64,000 nt of DNA, from assembly GCF_014205075.1 (NCBI RefSeq), contig NZ_JACHMU010000001.1:992001-1056000 (forward strand), read 5' to 3'. The position numbers and the translations under genes were made by a program. The notes beneath the pieces were generated by a model. That model made no database searches. It was not told where the DNA came from and saw nothing but the letters and a program-made list of their open reading frames with translations. This document shows, one piece after another, positions 9,039 through 18,352 of this stretch; the first letter of the stretch is position 1; each line of letters begins with the position of its first letter. This DNA is from Microbacterium ginsengiterrae (GTDB lineage: Bacteria; Actinomycetota; Actinomycetes; Actinomycetales; Microbacteriaceae).

Positions 9039-11080
9039 CCGCGATCGTGCCGAGCTACCTGCAGGACCGGTGGTGGACACCGGAACCCGCCGGCGACCCC
9101 ACCGTCGTGCGCGACGCATCCACGGGAGAGGTGATCGCACATGTCAGCACGGAGGGGCTGGATCTCGGCGCAGCGCTCGCACACGCGCGCACCGTCGGGC
9201 AGGCCTCCCTCGGCGCGCTGACCTTCCACCAGCGTGCGCTGCTGCTGAAGCAGTTCGCCATCGCCCTCACCGAGCGGAAGGACGAGCTCTACGCGCTCTC
9301 GGCGCGCGCCGGCGCGACGACGGCAGACTCCTGGGTGGACGTCGACGGCGGCATCGGCGTGCTGTTCGCCTACTCGGGCAAGGGGCGCCGCGAGCTTCCG
9401 AACGCGCAGGTGTACCTCGACGGGGCGGTCGAGTCCCTCTCGAAGGACGGCTCGTTCCTCGGGCGCCACATCCATACCCGCCTGCGCGGCGTCGCGGTGC
9501 AGATCAACGCGTTCAACTTCCCCGTGTGGGGACCGCTGGAGAAGTTCGCACCCGCCTTCCTCGCCGGGATGCCGTCGCTCATCAAGCCGGCGACGCCGAC
9601 CGGCTACATCACCGAGGCGATGGTGCGGATCCTCGTCGACTCAGGGCTGCTACCTCCCGGCACGCTGCAGCTGGTGAGCGGCAGCGTGCCGACCCTCTTC
9701 ACCTCGGCCGGAGGATCGCTCGGCACAGGCGACCTGCTCACTCTCGGAGACATGGTGAGCTTCACGGGGAGCGCGTCGACAGCCGCGTCGCTGCGTTCGC
9801 GCACCCCGTCCGGCGTGCGCTTCACCGCCGAGACGGACTCGATCAACGCCTCCGTCCTCGGCCCTGATGCCATCGCCGGGACGCCTGAGTTCGACGCGTA
9901 CATCCGCCAGCTCGTCGCCGAGATGACGAGCAAGGCAGGGCAGAAGTGCACGGCCATCCGGCGCGCCCTCGTGCCGGCGTCTGAGGCCGACGCGGTGGTC
10001 GACGCTGTCCGCAGGAGGATCGAGGAGAAGGTCGTCGTCGGGGACCCGCGCACGGAGGGCGTGACGATGGGACCGCTGGTGTCGCTCGAGCAGCGCGATG
10101 AGGTGCTGGGGCAGGTGCGGGCGCTCGAGGAGGGCGGCGGACGGATCGTGATCGGATCCGCGACCGCCGCGGACCCGCACGGCGCGTTCGTCTCCCCCGT
10201 GCTGCTCCGATTCGATGACGCCGGTGCCGACGCCGTCCACACGATCGAGGCCTTCGGTCCCGTGTCGTCCCTGCTCACCTACGAGACGGTGGACGAGGCC
10301 GCCGACATCGTCATGCGGGGCGGCGGGTCCCTCGTGACGAGCGTCGCGACCCACGACCCCGACTTCGCCGCGTCGTTCCTGGCCGGCGTCGCCGCCGGCA
10401 ACGGCCGAGTGCTGTTCCTCGACCGCGACACGGCGCGCTCCTCCACCGGACACGGGTCGCCGCTGCCGAGTCTCGTCCACGGCGGCCCCGGCCGCGCGGG
10501 CGGCGGAGAAGAGCTCGGCGGCATCCGCGCCGTCCTGCACCACATGCAGCGGACGGCGGTGCAGGGGTCACCGCAGATGCTCACCGCGGTCACCGGGGCC
10601 TGGCACACGGGAGCCGCTACGAGGGAGGACGGCGTCCACCCCTTCCGGAAGCCCCTGACGCAGCTGCGCGTGGGCGACCGGATCGCCTCGGCGTCCCGCG
10701 AGGTGACTCTCGACGACATCGAGACGTTCGCGCACTTCACCGGCGACACCTTCTACGCGCACATGGATGAGGAGGCGGCTGCCGCGAACCCGTTCTTCCC
10801 CGGCCGGGTCGCGCACGGGTACCTGCTGGTCTCCTGGGCCGCCGGGCTCTTCGTCGATCCGGAGCCCGGCCCCGTGCTGGCGAACTACGGCCTGGAGAAC
10901 CTGCGCTTCCTCACACCCGTCTCCCCCGGCGACAGCATCCGCGTCGAGCTGATCGCGAAGCAGATCACGCCGCGCGAGACGGACGAATACGGCGAGGTGC
11001 GCTGGGATGCCGTCATCCGGAACCAGGACGACGAGCCCGTCGCGACGTACGACGTGCTCACCCTCGTCGCGAAGGAGTGA
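9035..11080 (+). CDS. paaZ: Oxepin-CoA hydrolase / 3-oxo-5,6-dehydrosuberyl-CoA semialdehyde dehydrogenase
   Basis: A 681-residue fusion. Residues 1 to about 520 are an aldehyde dehydrogenase with the catalytic Cys305 in GQKCTAIRR and the FNFPVWGPLEKF cofactor region. Residues about 540-680 are a MaoC hot-dog domain with the hydratase signature HFTGDTFYAHMDEEAA and PGRVAHGYLLVSW. Together they open the oxepin-CoA ring and oxidise the resulting aldehyde. The length is the usual one for PaaZ and both active sites look intact. Last gene of paaFHZ, 72 bases before the paaA start. Confidence 0.95.
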   Translation: MTAIVPSYLQDRWWTPEPAGDPTVVRDASTGEVIAHVSTEGLDLGAALAHARTVGQASLGALTFHQRALLLKQFAIALTERKDELYALSARAGATTADSWVDVDGGIGVLFAYSGKGRRELPNAQVYLDGAVESLSKDGSFLGRHIHTRLRGVAVQINAFNFPVWGPLEKFAPAFLAGMPSLIKPATPTGYITEAMVRILVDSGLLPPGTLQLVSGSVPTLFTSAGGSLGTGDLLTLGDMVSFTGSASTAASLRSRTPSGVRFTAETDSINASVLGPDAIAGTPEFDAYIRQLVAEMTSKAGQKCTAIRRALVPASEADAVVDAVRRRIEEKVVVGDPRTEGVTMGPLVSLEQRDEVLGQVRALEEGGGRIVIGSATAADPHGAFVSPVLLRFDDAGADAVHTIEAFGPVSSLLTYETVDEAADIVMRGGGSLVTSVATHDPDFAASFLAGVAAGNGRVLFLDRDTARSSTGHGSPLPSLVHGGPGRAGGGEELGGIRAVLHHMQRTAVQGSPQMLTAVTGAWHTGAATREDGVHPFRKPLTQLRVGDRIASASREVTLDDIETFAHFTGDTFYAHMDEEAAAANPFFPGRVAHGYLLVSWAAGLFVDPEPGPVLANYGLENLRFLTPVSPGDSIRVELIAKQITPRETDEYGEVRWDAVIRNQDDEPVATYDVLTLVAKE

Positions 11081-11115
11081 TCGGCGTGGTCATCACTCCG
11101 CGAGTGTGAGAGAAT

Positions 11116-11135
11116 TACTGAACGAACGGTCAGTA
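11116..11135. promoter_or_regulatory. TetR operator at the paaA promoter
   Basis: A 20-base palindrome fitting TACTGANCGNNCGNTCAGTA completely, 17 bases before the paaA ATG. A plausible promoter lies just upstream (TGGTCA, 17 bases, GAGAAT at about 11109-11114), which would put the operator over the start point, as expected for repression. GAGGGAG at 11141-11147 is the paaA ribosome-binding site. Confidence 0.8.
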
Positions 11136-11152
11136 AAGACGAGGGAGTCGCC

Positions 11153-12127
11153 ATGACCGAGCAGGACATCGACGAAGAGCAGAACGTCAGCGCCGAGCAG
11201 CGCCGCTTCAACGAGATCATCGCCGCGGACTCGCGCATCGAGCCGCGCGACTGGATGCCGGATGCCTACCGCCGCACGCTCATCCGGCAGATCAGCCAGC
11301 ACGCCCATTCCGAGATCATCGGGATGCAACCCGAGGGGAACTGGATCACCCGTGCGCCGAGCCTCAAGCGCAAGGCGATCCTCATGGCCAAGGTGCAGGA
11401 CGAGGCCGGCCACGGCCTGTATCTGTACTCCGCCGCGCAGACCCTCGGCATCACACGCGAGGAGATGACCGATCAGCTCATCACCGGGCGGGCGAAGTAC
11501 TCGTCGATCTTCAACTACCCCACCCCGACGTGGGCCGACATGGGCGCGATCGGATGGCTCGTCGACGGGGCGGCGATCTGCAACCAGGTCCCCCTGTGCC
11601 GTGCGTCCTACGGCCCATACGGCCGAGCCATGGTGCGCGTCTGCAAGGAGGAGTCGTTCCATCAGCGGCAGGGGTTCGAGATCCTGCTCACTCTCATGCA
11701 GGGCACCGCCGCCCAGCGCGAGATGGCGCAGGATGCCGTGAACCGCTGGTACTGGCCGAGCCTGATGATGTTCGGCCCCCCGGACGGCGACTCCCCGAAC
11801 TCCGCGCAGTCGATGGCGTGGAACATCAAGCGGTTCTCGAACGATGAGCTGCGGCAACGCTTCATCGGCATGCTCGTCCCGCAGGCCGAGGTGCTCGGCG
11901 TCACGCTCCCCGACCCCGAACTGCACTTCGACGAGGAGACGGGGCACCACATCGGCGGTGAGATCGACTGGTCGGAGTTCTTCGAGGTCCTCGCCGGGCG
12001 CGGACCGATGAACGCCGAGCGGGTGAGGGCTCGCCGCCAGGCCCACGAGGACGGTGCCTGGGTGCGCGAAGCCGCCGCGGAGTACGCACGCAAGAGCGCC
12101 GCGCGGACCGAGGAGGTGGCGGCATGA
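11153..12127 (+). CDS. paaA: Phenylacetyl-CoA 1,2-epoxidase, catalytic subunit PaaA
   Basis: A 324-residue carboxylate-bridged diiron oxygenase subunit. The metal-ligand pattern of bacterial multicomponent monooxygenases is visible as [20 protein letters not shown] (ExxH) and [15 protein letters not shown] (second ExxH). It epoxidises the ring of phenylacetyl-CoA using electrons from PaaE. Its stop overlaps the paaB start (ATGA), and paaABCDE are all joined by 4-7 base overlaps. Length equals that of characterised PaaA. Confidence 0.97.
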   Translation: MTEQDIDEEQNVSAEQRRFNEIIAADSRIEPRDWMPDAYRRTLIRQISQHAHSEIIGMQPEGNWITRAPSLKRKAILMAKVQDEAGHGLYLYSAAQTLGITREEMTDQLITGRAKYSSIFNYPTPTWADMGAIGWLVDGAAICNQVPLCRASYGPYGRAMVRVCKEESFHQRQGFEILLTLMQGTAAQREMAQDAVNRWYWPSLMMFGPPDGDSPNSAQSMAWNIKRFSNDELRQRFIGMLVPQAEVLGVTLPDPELHFDEETGHHIGGEIDWSEFFEVLAGRGPMNAERVRARRQAHEDGAWVREAAAEYARKSAARTEEVAA

Positions 12128-12408
12128 GCGAGATGTGGCCGCTGTGGGAGGTCTTCGTCCGCGCCAATCGCGGGATGAGCCACGTGCACGCCGGGTCCCT
12201 GCACGCACCGGACGCCGAACTGGCCGTCCGCAATGCCCGCGATCTGTACACGCGTCGCGGCGAGGGCACCTCGATCTGGGTGGTCCCGTCCGAGGCCATC
12301 ACGGCGAGCGACCCGGATGCCAAGGGGGCGTTCTTCGAGAGCCCGGCGGGCAAGAACTACCGCCACGCGGTCTACTACACCGCCTCCGAGGGGGTGCCGC
12401 ACCTGTGA
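12124..12408 (+). CDS. paaB: Phenylacetyl-CoA epoxidase subunit PaaB
   Basis: A 94-residue small subunit. It has the family features [20 protein letters not shown], the [11 protein letters not shown] stretch and a C-terminal [10 protein letters not shown] strand. PaaB bridges PaaAC heterodimers in the epoxidase complex and is needed for function but has no active site. The start overlaps paaA (ATGA) and the stop overlaps paaC (GTGA). Size matches the family. Confidence 0.95.
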   Translation: MSEMWPLWEVFVRANRGMSHVHAGSLHAPDAELAVRNARDLYTRRGEGTSIWVVPSEAITASDPDAKGAFFESPAGKNYRHAVYYTASEGVPHL

Positions 12409-13256
12409 ACGCCACTTCGCCGGGGGCTCACACGCCCCGCCCTCTGCCGCACGGAGCGGTCACGGTGGACGAGCTCGATCTCGCCGCCGAACTCGCCGGC
12501 GACTCGGATGCCGTCGCCACCTCGACCGTCGCGGAGTACGCGCTGTGGCTCGGCGACGACGCACTGATCCTCTCCCAGCAGCTCGCGGGCTGGATCACCC
12601 GCGCCCCGGAGCTGGAGGAGGATGTCGCACTGGCCAACATCGCCCTCGACCTGCTCGGCCACGCACGTTCCCTTCTCCGGTACGCCGGGACGGCAGACGG
12701 GCGCACCGAGGACGACCTCGCGTACTTCCGCGACGAACCCGCCTTCCGCAGCGCCTGGCTCTTCGAACAGCCCAACGGCGACTTCGCGCAGACGATCGCG
12801 CGACATCTCGCGGCCTCCACCTATCTCGTCGAGCTGTACTCGGCGCTCCGCGACTCGAGCGATGCGACGCTCTCCGCGATCGCCGCCAAGGCCGTCAAGG
12901 AGGTCGACTACCACCGCGACCACGCCGTGCAGTGGACTCTGCGCCTCGCCGGCGGCACGGCGGAGTCGCGCCAGCGCATGATCCGGGCGGTTGCCGACGT
13001 CTGGCCGTACGTCGACGAACTGTTCCGCGACGAGCCGCTGATCGACGAGCTCGAGGGCGTCGCCGTGCGCCCGTCCCGTCTGCGGACCGGTTTCGACGCC
13101 GTGGTCGACGAGGTCTTCTCGGAGGCCGGGCTCGAGCGCCCGGCGGGCGAACCCTCCGCCGGTGGCGGCCGCCACGGCCGCCACTTCCCCGCGCTGTCCC
13201 GCATCCTCGCCGAGATGCAGGTCCTCGCGCGTCAGCATCCGGGGGCGACATGGTGA
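12405..13256 (+). CDS. paaC: Phenylacetyl-CoA epoxidase structural subunit PaaC
   Basis: A 283-residue ferritin-like subunit that pairs with PaaA. Recognisable stretches are ALWLGDDALILSQQLAGWIT, ANIALDLLGHARSLLRYAG and KAVKEVDYHRDHAVQWTLRL. It retains some ExxH-like residues but in characterised complexes carries no functional diiron site. The start is GTG 12405 overlapping the paaB stop; the first 20 or so residues (Thr/Pro/His-rich) look like a disordered extension. Confidence 0.94.
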   Translation: MNATSPGAHTPRPLPHGAVTVDELDLAAELAGDSDAVATSTVAEYALWLGDDALILSQQLAGWITRAPELEEDVALANIALDLLGHARSLLRYAGTADGRTEDDLAYFRDEPAFRSAWLFEQPNGDFAQTIARHLAASTYLVELYSALRDSSDATLSAIAAKAVKEVDYHRDHAVQWTLRLAGGTAESRQRMIRAVADVWPYVDELFRDEPLIDELEGVAVRPSRLRTGFDAVVDEVFSEAGLERPAGEPSAGGGRHGRHFPALSRILAEMQVLARQHPGATW

Positions 13257-13744
13257 CCACGACGAGGCTCAACGAGGCACGGCGGATCGCCGCCGCCGTG
13301 CCTGATCCCGAATTGCCCGTCCTCACGATCGAGGACCTCGGCGTGCTCCGCGACGTCGCGGTCGACGGCGAGCGCGTCGTCGTCACGCTCACACCCACCT
13401 ACAGCGGATGCCCGGCGCTGGAGACCATGCGCGACGACGTCGTCCTCGCGCTCACCGCCGCGGGCTTCGCCGACGTCGAGGTGCGCATGACGCTGTCACC
13501 GGCGTGGTCGACCGACTGGATCTCGGAGGACGGCAGACGCAAGCTCGCCGACTTCGGCATCGCGCCACCCTCCGGCGTCGCCGCACGAGGGCGCAGCCCC
13601 GTCCCCGTGCGCCTGTCGGTGCCGTGTCCGCAGTGCGGCTCGCTCGACACCCGCGAGGTCTCGCGCTTCGGGTCGACGTCGTGCAAGGCGCTCTACGAGT
13701 GCCGCGCCTGCCTCGAACCGTTCGACCACTTCAAGGCACTGTGA
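13250..13744 (+). CDS. paaD: PaaD, MIP18/DUF59 maturation factor of the epoxidase
   Basis: A 164-residue protein: an N-terminal DUF59/MIP18 domain (VPDPELPVLTIEDLGVLRDV, TYSGCPALETM) and a C-terminal zinc ribbon with two Cys pairs, CPQC and CRAC. PaaD is thought to help deliver or repair metal cofactors in the epoxidase system. ATG 13250 overlaps paaC by seven bases; GTG 13253 is an alternative giving a 4-base overlap. The order paaA-B-C-D-E is the standard one. Confidence 0.93.
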   Translation: MVTTTRLNEARRIAAAVPDPELPVLTIEDLGVLRDVAVDGERVVVTLTPTYSGCPALETMRDDVVLALTAAGFADVEVRMTLSPAWSTDWISEDGRRKLADFGIAPPSGVAARGRSPVPVRLSVPCPQCGSLDTREVSRFGSTSCKALYECRACLEPFDHFKAL

Positions 13745-14847
13745 TCGTGGCCACCCTCACACGACGACGCGGACGCTTCCACGAGCTCGAGATCGCCGAG
13801 GTCCGTCCGCTCACCGCCGACAGCATCGAGGTGACGTTCGCCGTACCGCCCGAGCTGCAGGATCAGTACGCGTATCTGCCCGGCCAGTACGTCGCGCTGC
13901 GCGCCCGCGTGGACGGTCACGAGGTACGGCGCAGCTACTCGATCTGCCGCCCGCCGACGCCCGGGCGCATCAGCGTCGGCATCAAGCGCGATCTCGGGGG
14001 CCTGTTCTCGGTCTGGGCGCACGCGAACCTGGCGCCGGGCGACCGCATCGAGGTGATGAGTCCAGAGGGCGGGTTCACCACACGTCTTCCCGACCTCGAC
14101 CACGCGCACCTCGCGGGCATCGCCGCCGGCTCCGGCATCACGCCGATGATGGCGCTCGCCGCACACGTGCTGTCGTCCTCGCCGACGGCGCAGTTCAGCC
14201 TCGTGTACACGAATCGTGCGACGCAGGACGTGATGTTCCTCGAGGATCTCGCCGACCTCAAGGACCGCCACCCCTCCCGCCTCGCGCTGCACCACGTGCT
14301 GTCGCGCGAGCAGCGCACGGCCCCTCTGCTTTCCGGACGCATCGACGGCGACAAGCTCACCGCGATCCTCGACGGGCTGCTGCGTCCTGACACCGTCACG
14401 GAGTGGTTCCTGTGCGGGCCGTTCGACCTCGTCGCGCTCTGCCGCGAGGTGCTCGAGGGGCGGGGGGTTCCCGCCGACAGCATCCGGTTCGAACTGTTCA
14501 CCAGTGACGCCGACGGCCCGCGCATGGACCGAGGGCGCCCGGTCGTCATCGACGAGGGCGACGACGTCCGCCGGATCGAGTTCACGCTGGACGGCCTGAC
14601 ATCGACCGTCGAGTCGCCGGTCGCCGCGAACGAGGCGATCCTGGACGCCGCTCTCCGGGTCCGCGGCGATGTGCCGTTCGCCTGCGCGGGCGGGGTGTGC
14701 GGCACCTGCCGGGCGCGCCTGACCGACGGTGAGGTGCGCATGACGCAGAACTTCGCGCTGGAACCGGACGAGCTCGAGCGCGGGTACGTCCTCACCTGCC
14801 AATCGCACCCGACGACGGACACCGTCGTGGTCGACTACGACGCCTGA
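13741..14847 (+). CDS. paaE: Phenylacetyl-CoA epoxidase reductase PaaE
   Basis: A 368-residue flavoprotein reductase. An FAD-binding beta barrel (residues about 10-110, with RRSYSICRPP) is followed by an NAD-binding domain (GIAAGSGITPMMALAAH, FLCGPFDLV) and a C-terminal plant-type [2Fe-2S] ferredoxin, CAGGVCGTC and a last Cys in LTCQSHP. It passes electrons from NAD(P)H to the PaaA diiron centre. The start is GTG 13741 overlapping paaD (GTGA); GTG 13747 is a close alternative. Confidence 0.95.
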   Translation: MIVATLTRRRGRFHELEIAEVRPLTADSIEVTFAVPPELQDQYAYLPGQYVALRARVDGHEVRRSYSICRPPTPGRISVGIKRDLGGLFSVWAHANLAPGDRIEVMSPEGGFTTRLPDLDHAHLAGIAAGSGITPMMALAAHVLSSSPTAQFSLVYTNRATQDVMFLEDLADLKDRHPSRLALHHVLSREQRTAPLLSGRIDGDKLTAILDGLLRPDTVTEWFLCGPFDLVALCREVLEGRGVPADSIRFELFTSDADGPRMDRGRPVVIDEGDDVRRIEFTLDGLTSTVESPVAANEAILDAALRVRGDVPFACAGGVCGTCRARLTDGEVRMTQNFALEPDELERGYVLTCQSHPTTDTVVVDYDA

Positions 14848-14860
14848 CACGAGGAACCTC

Positions 14861-15631
14861 ATGATCGAGCTGACCATCACCGACGACGTCGCACACGTCG
14901 TGCTCGACGCACCGGGGAGGCGCAACGCGCTCGACGAGCGCGCCCTCGCCGAACTGGACGCCGCATACGATGAGGCCGCCCGCGCCGGCGTGCGGGCGCT
15001 CCTGCTCCGCGGCGAGGGGCCGGCGTTCTGCGCCGGACGGGACATCAGCGGAGTGGATCCGGCGACCGACGATGTCACCGGGTATCTCGACGGTCTCGTC
15101 ACCCCCCTGCTGCGGAAGATGTCCGCGTTCCCCGCCCCGACGTTCGCCGCCGCGCACGGGGCGTGCCTCGGTGTCGGGCTCGGACTGCTCATCGCCACGG
15201 ACGTCGTCTACGTCGCCGACACCGCGAAGATCGGCTCGCCGTTCGCGATGCTGGGAGCGACGCTCGACTCGGGCGGTCACGCCCTCTTCTACGAGCGTCT
15301 CGGCGCGCACCGGACACTCGACCTCGTCTACACCGGAAGACTGATGAGCGGCACCGAGGCCGTCACGGCCGGGTTGTTCTCCCAGTCGTTCCCGGCCACA
15401 GACCTCCGAGCCGCCACCGAGGAGGCGGCAGCGGCCGCCGCATCGGGTGCGACGAGGGCGTTCCTCGCGAGCAAGCGGCTCATCGCACGACTGCGGGACG
15501 AGCGCCTCGCCCTGTGGGACGCGGTGGCCGCGGAGAACGCCGACCAGGCCGCGCTGCGCGACACCGACGACTACCGTGAGGGGTTCGCGGCCTTCCAGGA
15601 GAAGCGTCGGCCGCGGTTCACGGGGCGGTGA
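14861..15631 (+). CDS. paaG: Ring-1,2-epoxyphenylacetyl-CoA isomerase
   Basis: A 256-residue crotonase-family isomerase that turns the epoxide into oxepin-CoA. Family segments are APGRRNALDERALAELD, FCAGRDISG and AHGACLGVGLGLLIATDVVY. The position of the first catalytic Glu of hydratases is replaced (GVGLGLLIA) while an Asp is kept in MLGATLDSGGHALF, the isomerase pattern. It lies 13 bases after paaE and its end overlaps the convergent membrane-protein gene by 14 bases. The enzymes for activation (PaaK), thioesterase PaaI and thiolase PaaJ are not in this window. Confidence 0.88.
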   Translation: MIELTITDDVAHVVLDAPGRRNALDERALAELDAAYDEAARAGVRALLLRGEGPAFCAGRDISGVDPATDDVTGYLDGLVTPLLRKMSAFPAPTFAAAHGACLGVGLGLLIATDVVYVADTAKIGSPFAMLGATLDSGGHALFYERLGAHRTLDLVYTGRLMSGTEAVTAGLFSQSFPATDLRAATEEAAAAAASGATRAFLASKRLIARLRDERLALWDAVAAENADQAALRDTDDYREGFAAFQEKRRPRFTGR

Positions 15632-16121
15632 AGGGCGCGTCCGCGCGGGTGACCGGAGCGGCCGGAGGCGTGCCGGGGTGGCGCGAGAGGGTGACGGATG
15701 TGATCGCCGCCGCGAGGGTGGCGAGCCAGGCGACCGATGCGATCATCATGGCCACGGCGAAGGCGAGGACCGTGGCGTCGTCGCCGAGCACGCCCCATTC
15801 GGAGAGCACGGAGCCGTAGACCCCGTCGTCACCGCCGTCCTGCAGCGTCAGCCCCATGACGATCAGCGAGGCCCACAGCACGTAGCTCGTGATGTCGTAG
15901 GCAAGACGGCTCTTCCTGGCCGCCGCGGCCACACGATCGAACACGAACACGACCGGGGGAATGTACATCAGAAGTGCGACGACAGGTCCGAGGAACAGTC
16001 CAATCGCCGCCATCCATCCCAGCGGAGCGCCGAGCAGCCCGCGGCCGAACACGACGAACCCGGTGAGCAGCACGGGGGCGATCCACTGGAAGACCCGGAC
16101 GAAGCGATTGGTGAGTCTCAT
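15618..16121 (-). CDS. Hypothetical membrane protein, four transmembrane segments
   Basis: A 167-residue protein I do not recognise. Hydrophobicity suggests four membrane segments at about residues 10-28, 34-60, 78-95 and 117-142, with a basic loop (FDRVAAAARKSRLAYD) between the second and third and a disordered Pro/Ala-rich tail. ATG 16121 is preceded at six bases by TACGCT (16128-16133 on the minus strand), consistent with a leaderless message. Its 3' end overlaps paaG by 14 bases on the opposite strand. No function can be assigned. Confidence 0.75.
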   Translation of the reverse strand: MRLTNRFVRVFQWIAPVLLTGFVVFGRGLLGAPLGWMAAIGLFLGPVVALLMYIPPVVFVFDRVAAAARKSRLAYDITSYVLWASLIVMGLTLQDGGDDGVYGSVLSEWGVLGDDATVLAFAVAMMIASVAWLATLAAAITSVTLSRHPGTPPAAPVTRADAPFTAP

Positions 16122-16135
16122 GCGCTGAGCGTAGC

Positions 16136-16182
16136 GGATGCCCCGCCACCGGCCTCGGGGAGAAGCCGGTGGCGGGGCATCC
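16136..16182. terminator. Terminator hairpin after clpB
   Basis: A perfect 18-bp stem (16136-16153 with 16165-16182) and an 11-base loop, seven bases beyond the clpB stop on the minus strand. The stem begins with GGATGCCCC. No T-run follows. It separates clpB from the membrane-protein gene downstream, whose -10 box begins only three bases further on. Confidence 0.85.
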
Positions 16183-16188
16183 TTCGGA

Positions 16189-18330
16189 TCATGCCGAGGT
16201 CAGGACGAGCCCCGCACCGTCGGTCGCGACGTCCACGCGAACCGTGTCGCCGTCGTGGATGCCGCCCGAGAGCAGCGCCGTGGCGAGCCTGTTCTGCACC
16301 TCCGTCGTGATGAGACGGCGCAGCGGACGCGCACCGTACACCGGGTCGTATCCGCGCTCGGCGAGCCAGGATCGCGCATCCGGCGTGACCGCGAGCGTGA
16401 GCCGACGGTCGTGCAGACGGCGCTGCAGTTGATCCACCGAGAGCTCGACGATCTGCGCGAGGTCGTCCTCGGACAGCGCCGAGAACATCACGATGTCGTC
16501 CAGACGGTTGAGGAACTCCGGTCGGAACGACTGCCGGACCAGCGTCATCACCGCGTCCCGCTTCTCGTCCGCGGGCATCACCGGGTCGATGAGGATCGGC
16601 GAGCCGATGTTCGAGGTGAGGATGAGGATGACGTTGGAGAAGTCGACCGTGCGGCCCTGCCCGTCGGTGAGGCGGCCGTCGTCGAGCACCTGGAGCAGCA
16701 CGTCGAAGACCTCCGGGTGCGCCTTCTCGACCTCGTCGAGCAGGACGACGCTGTACGGGCGGCGCCGCACGGCTTCCGTGAGCTGCCCACCCTGCTCGTA
16801 GCCGATGTAGCCGGGAGGGGCACCGACGAGCCGCGAGACCGAGTGCTTCTCGCCGTACTCCGACATGTCGATGCGCACCATGGCGTGCTCGTCGTCGAAC
16901 AGGAACTCGGCGAGCGCCTTGGCCAGCTCGGTCTTTCCCACACCGGTCGGGCCGAGGAACAGGAACGATCCCGTCGGGCGACCGGGGTCGCTGATCCCGG
17001 CACGGGAGCGCCGGACGGCATCCGACACCGCGGCGACGGCGTCCTTCTGACCGATCAGCCGGCGCCCGAGCTCGCTCTCGAGGTGCAACAGCTTCTCGCT
17101 CTCGCCCTGCAGCAGCCTGCCGACAGGGATGCCGGTCCACGCGGCGATCACGGCGGCGATGTCCTCGTCGGTGACCTGCTCGTTGACCATGCGGCCTTCT
17201 CCGGCAGACGCGGCCTCGGCCTGCTCGGCCTCGGCGATCTCCCGCTCGAGCCGCTTGATCGTCTCGTACTCGAGCTTGGACGCCTTCGTGTAGTCGGCGT
17301 CGCGCATCGCGAGATCACGCTGCGTGATGGCGTCGTCGAGCTGCTTCTTCAGCTCTCCGACCCTGTTGAGCCCCTGCCGCTCACGCGCCCAGCGCTCCTC
17401 GAGTCCGGCCAGCTCGCGCTCCTGCTCCGCCAACTGCTCGCGCAGCGCACCCAGCCGCTCCTTCGACGCGGCGTCCTTCTCGCGCTTCAGGGCGAGCTCT
17501 TCGAGCTTCATCCGGTCGACCTGGCGCTTGAGCTGGTCGATCTCCACCGGGGACGAGTCGATCTCCATCTTCAGGCGGGACATCGCCTCGTCGATGAGGT
17601 CGATCGCCTTGTCCGGCAGCTGGCGCGCCGGCAGGTACCGGTTCGACAGTGCCGCAGCGGCGACGAGCGCGCTGTCGGAGATCGTCACGCCGTGGTGCGC
17701 CTCGTATCGGCCCTTGAGCCCGCGCAGGATCGCAACGGTGTCTTCGACGGACGGCTCGCCGACGTACACCTGCTGGAAGCGCCGTTCGAGCGCGGCATCC
17801 TTCTCGATGTACTCGCGGTACTCGTTGAGGGTCGTCGCCCCGATGAGGTGCAGTTCGCCGCGCGCGAGCATCGGCTTGAGCATGTTGGATGCGGCGACCG
17901 AGCCCTCTCCGCCGCCCGCCCCCATCAGGGTGTGCAGCTCGTCGATGAAGGTGATCACCTTGCCCTCGGACTCGGTGATCTCCGTGAGCACCTGCTTCAG
18001 GCGCTCCTCGAACTGGCCGCGGTACATCGCGCCGGCGACGAGGGCGGAGATGTCGAGGGTGATGAGCTCCTTGTCCTTGAGGGACTCGGCGACGTCTCCT
18101 GCGACGATGCGCTGTGCGAGGCCTTCGACGACAGCGGTCTTGCCGACGCCCGGTTCGCCGATGAGCACGGGGTTGTTCTTGGTTCGGCGGGTGAGCACCT
18201 GGCTCACACGACGGATCTCGCTGTCGCGACCGATCACGGGGTCGAGCTTGCCCTGGCGGGCACGGTCGGTCAGGTTGATCCCGAACTGCTCGAGGGCGGA
18301 CTGCTGTTCTTCCTGCGCGGGCATCGTCAT
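16189..18330 (-). CDS. clpB: ClpB-type disaggregase lacking the N-terminal domain
   Basis: A 713-residue Hsp100 protein with two AAA+ modules. NBD1 has Walker [10 protein letters not shown] and Walker [10 protein letters not shown]; a long coiled-coil M domain (about residues 270-400) identifies ClpB rather than ClpA/C; NBD2 has Walker [10 protein letters not shown] and Walker [11 protein letters not shown]. It begins with [20 protein letters not shown], which corresponds to about residue 140-150 of ordinary 850-870-residue ClpB, so the Clp-N substrate domain is absent. AGGAGG lies seven bases before ATG 18330, so this is a true start rather than a truncation. A HAIR operator lies 30 bases upstream; induction by heat through HspR is inferred. 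Confidence 0.95.
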   Translation of the reverse strand: MTMPAQEEQQSALEQFGINLTDRARQGKLDPVIGRDSEIRRVSQVLTRRTKNNPVLIGEPGVGKTAVVEGLAQRIVAGDVAESLKDKELITLDISALVAGAMYRGQFEERLKQVLTEITESEGKVITFIDELHTLMGAGGGEGSVAASNMLKPMLARGELHLIGATTLNEYREYIEKDAALERRFQQVYVGEPSVEDTVAILRGLKGRYEAHHGVTISDSALVAAAALSNRYLPARQLPDKAIDLIDEAMSRLKMEIDSSPVEIDQLKRQVDRMKLEELALKREKDAASKERLGALREQLAEQERELAGLEERWARERQGLNRVGELKKQLDDAITQRDLAMRDADYTKASKLEYETIKRLEREIAEAEQAEAASAGEGRMVNEQVTDEDIAAVIAAWTGIPVGRLLQGESEKLLHLESELGRRLIGQKDAVAAVSDAVRRSRAGISDPGRPTGSFLFLGPTGVGKTELAKALAEFLFDDEHAMVRIDMSEYGEKHSVSRLVGAPPGYIGYEQGGQLTEAVRRRPYSVVLLDEVEKAHPEVFDVLLQVLDDGRLTDGQGRTVDFSNVILILTSNIGSPILIDPVMPADEKRDAVMTLVRQSFRPEFLNRLDDIVMFSALSEDDLAQIVELSVDQLQRRLHDRRLTLAVTPDARSWLAERGYDPVYGARPLRRLITTEVQNRLATALLSGGIHDGDTVRVDVATDGAGLVLTSA

Positions 18331-18352
18331 CTGCTTCCTCCTGGAGGTCTCC

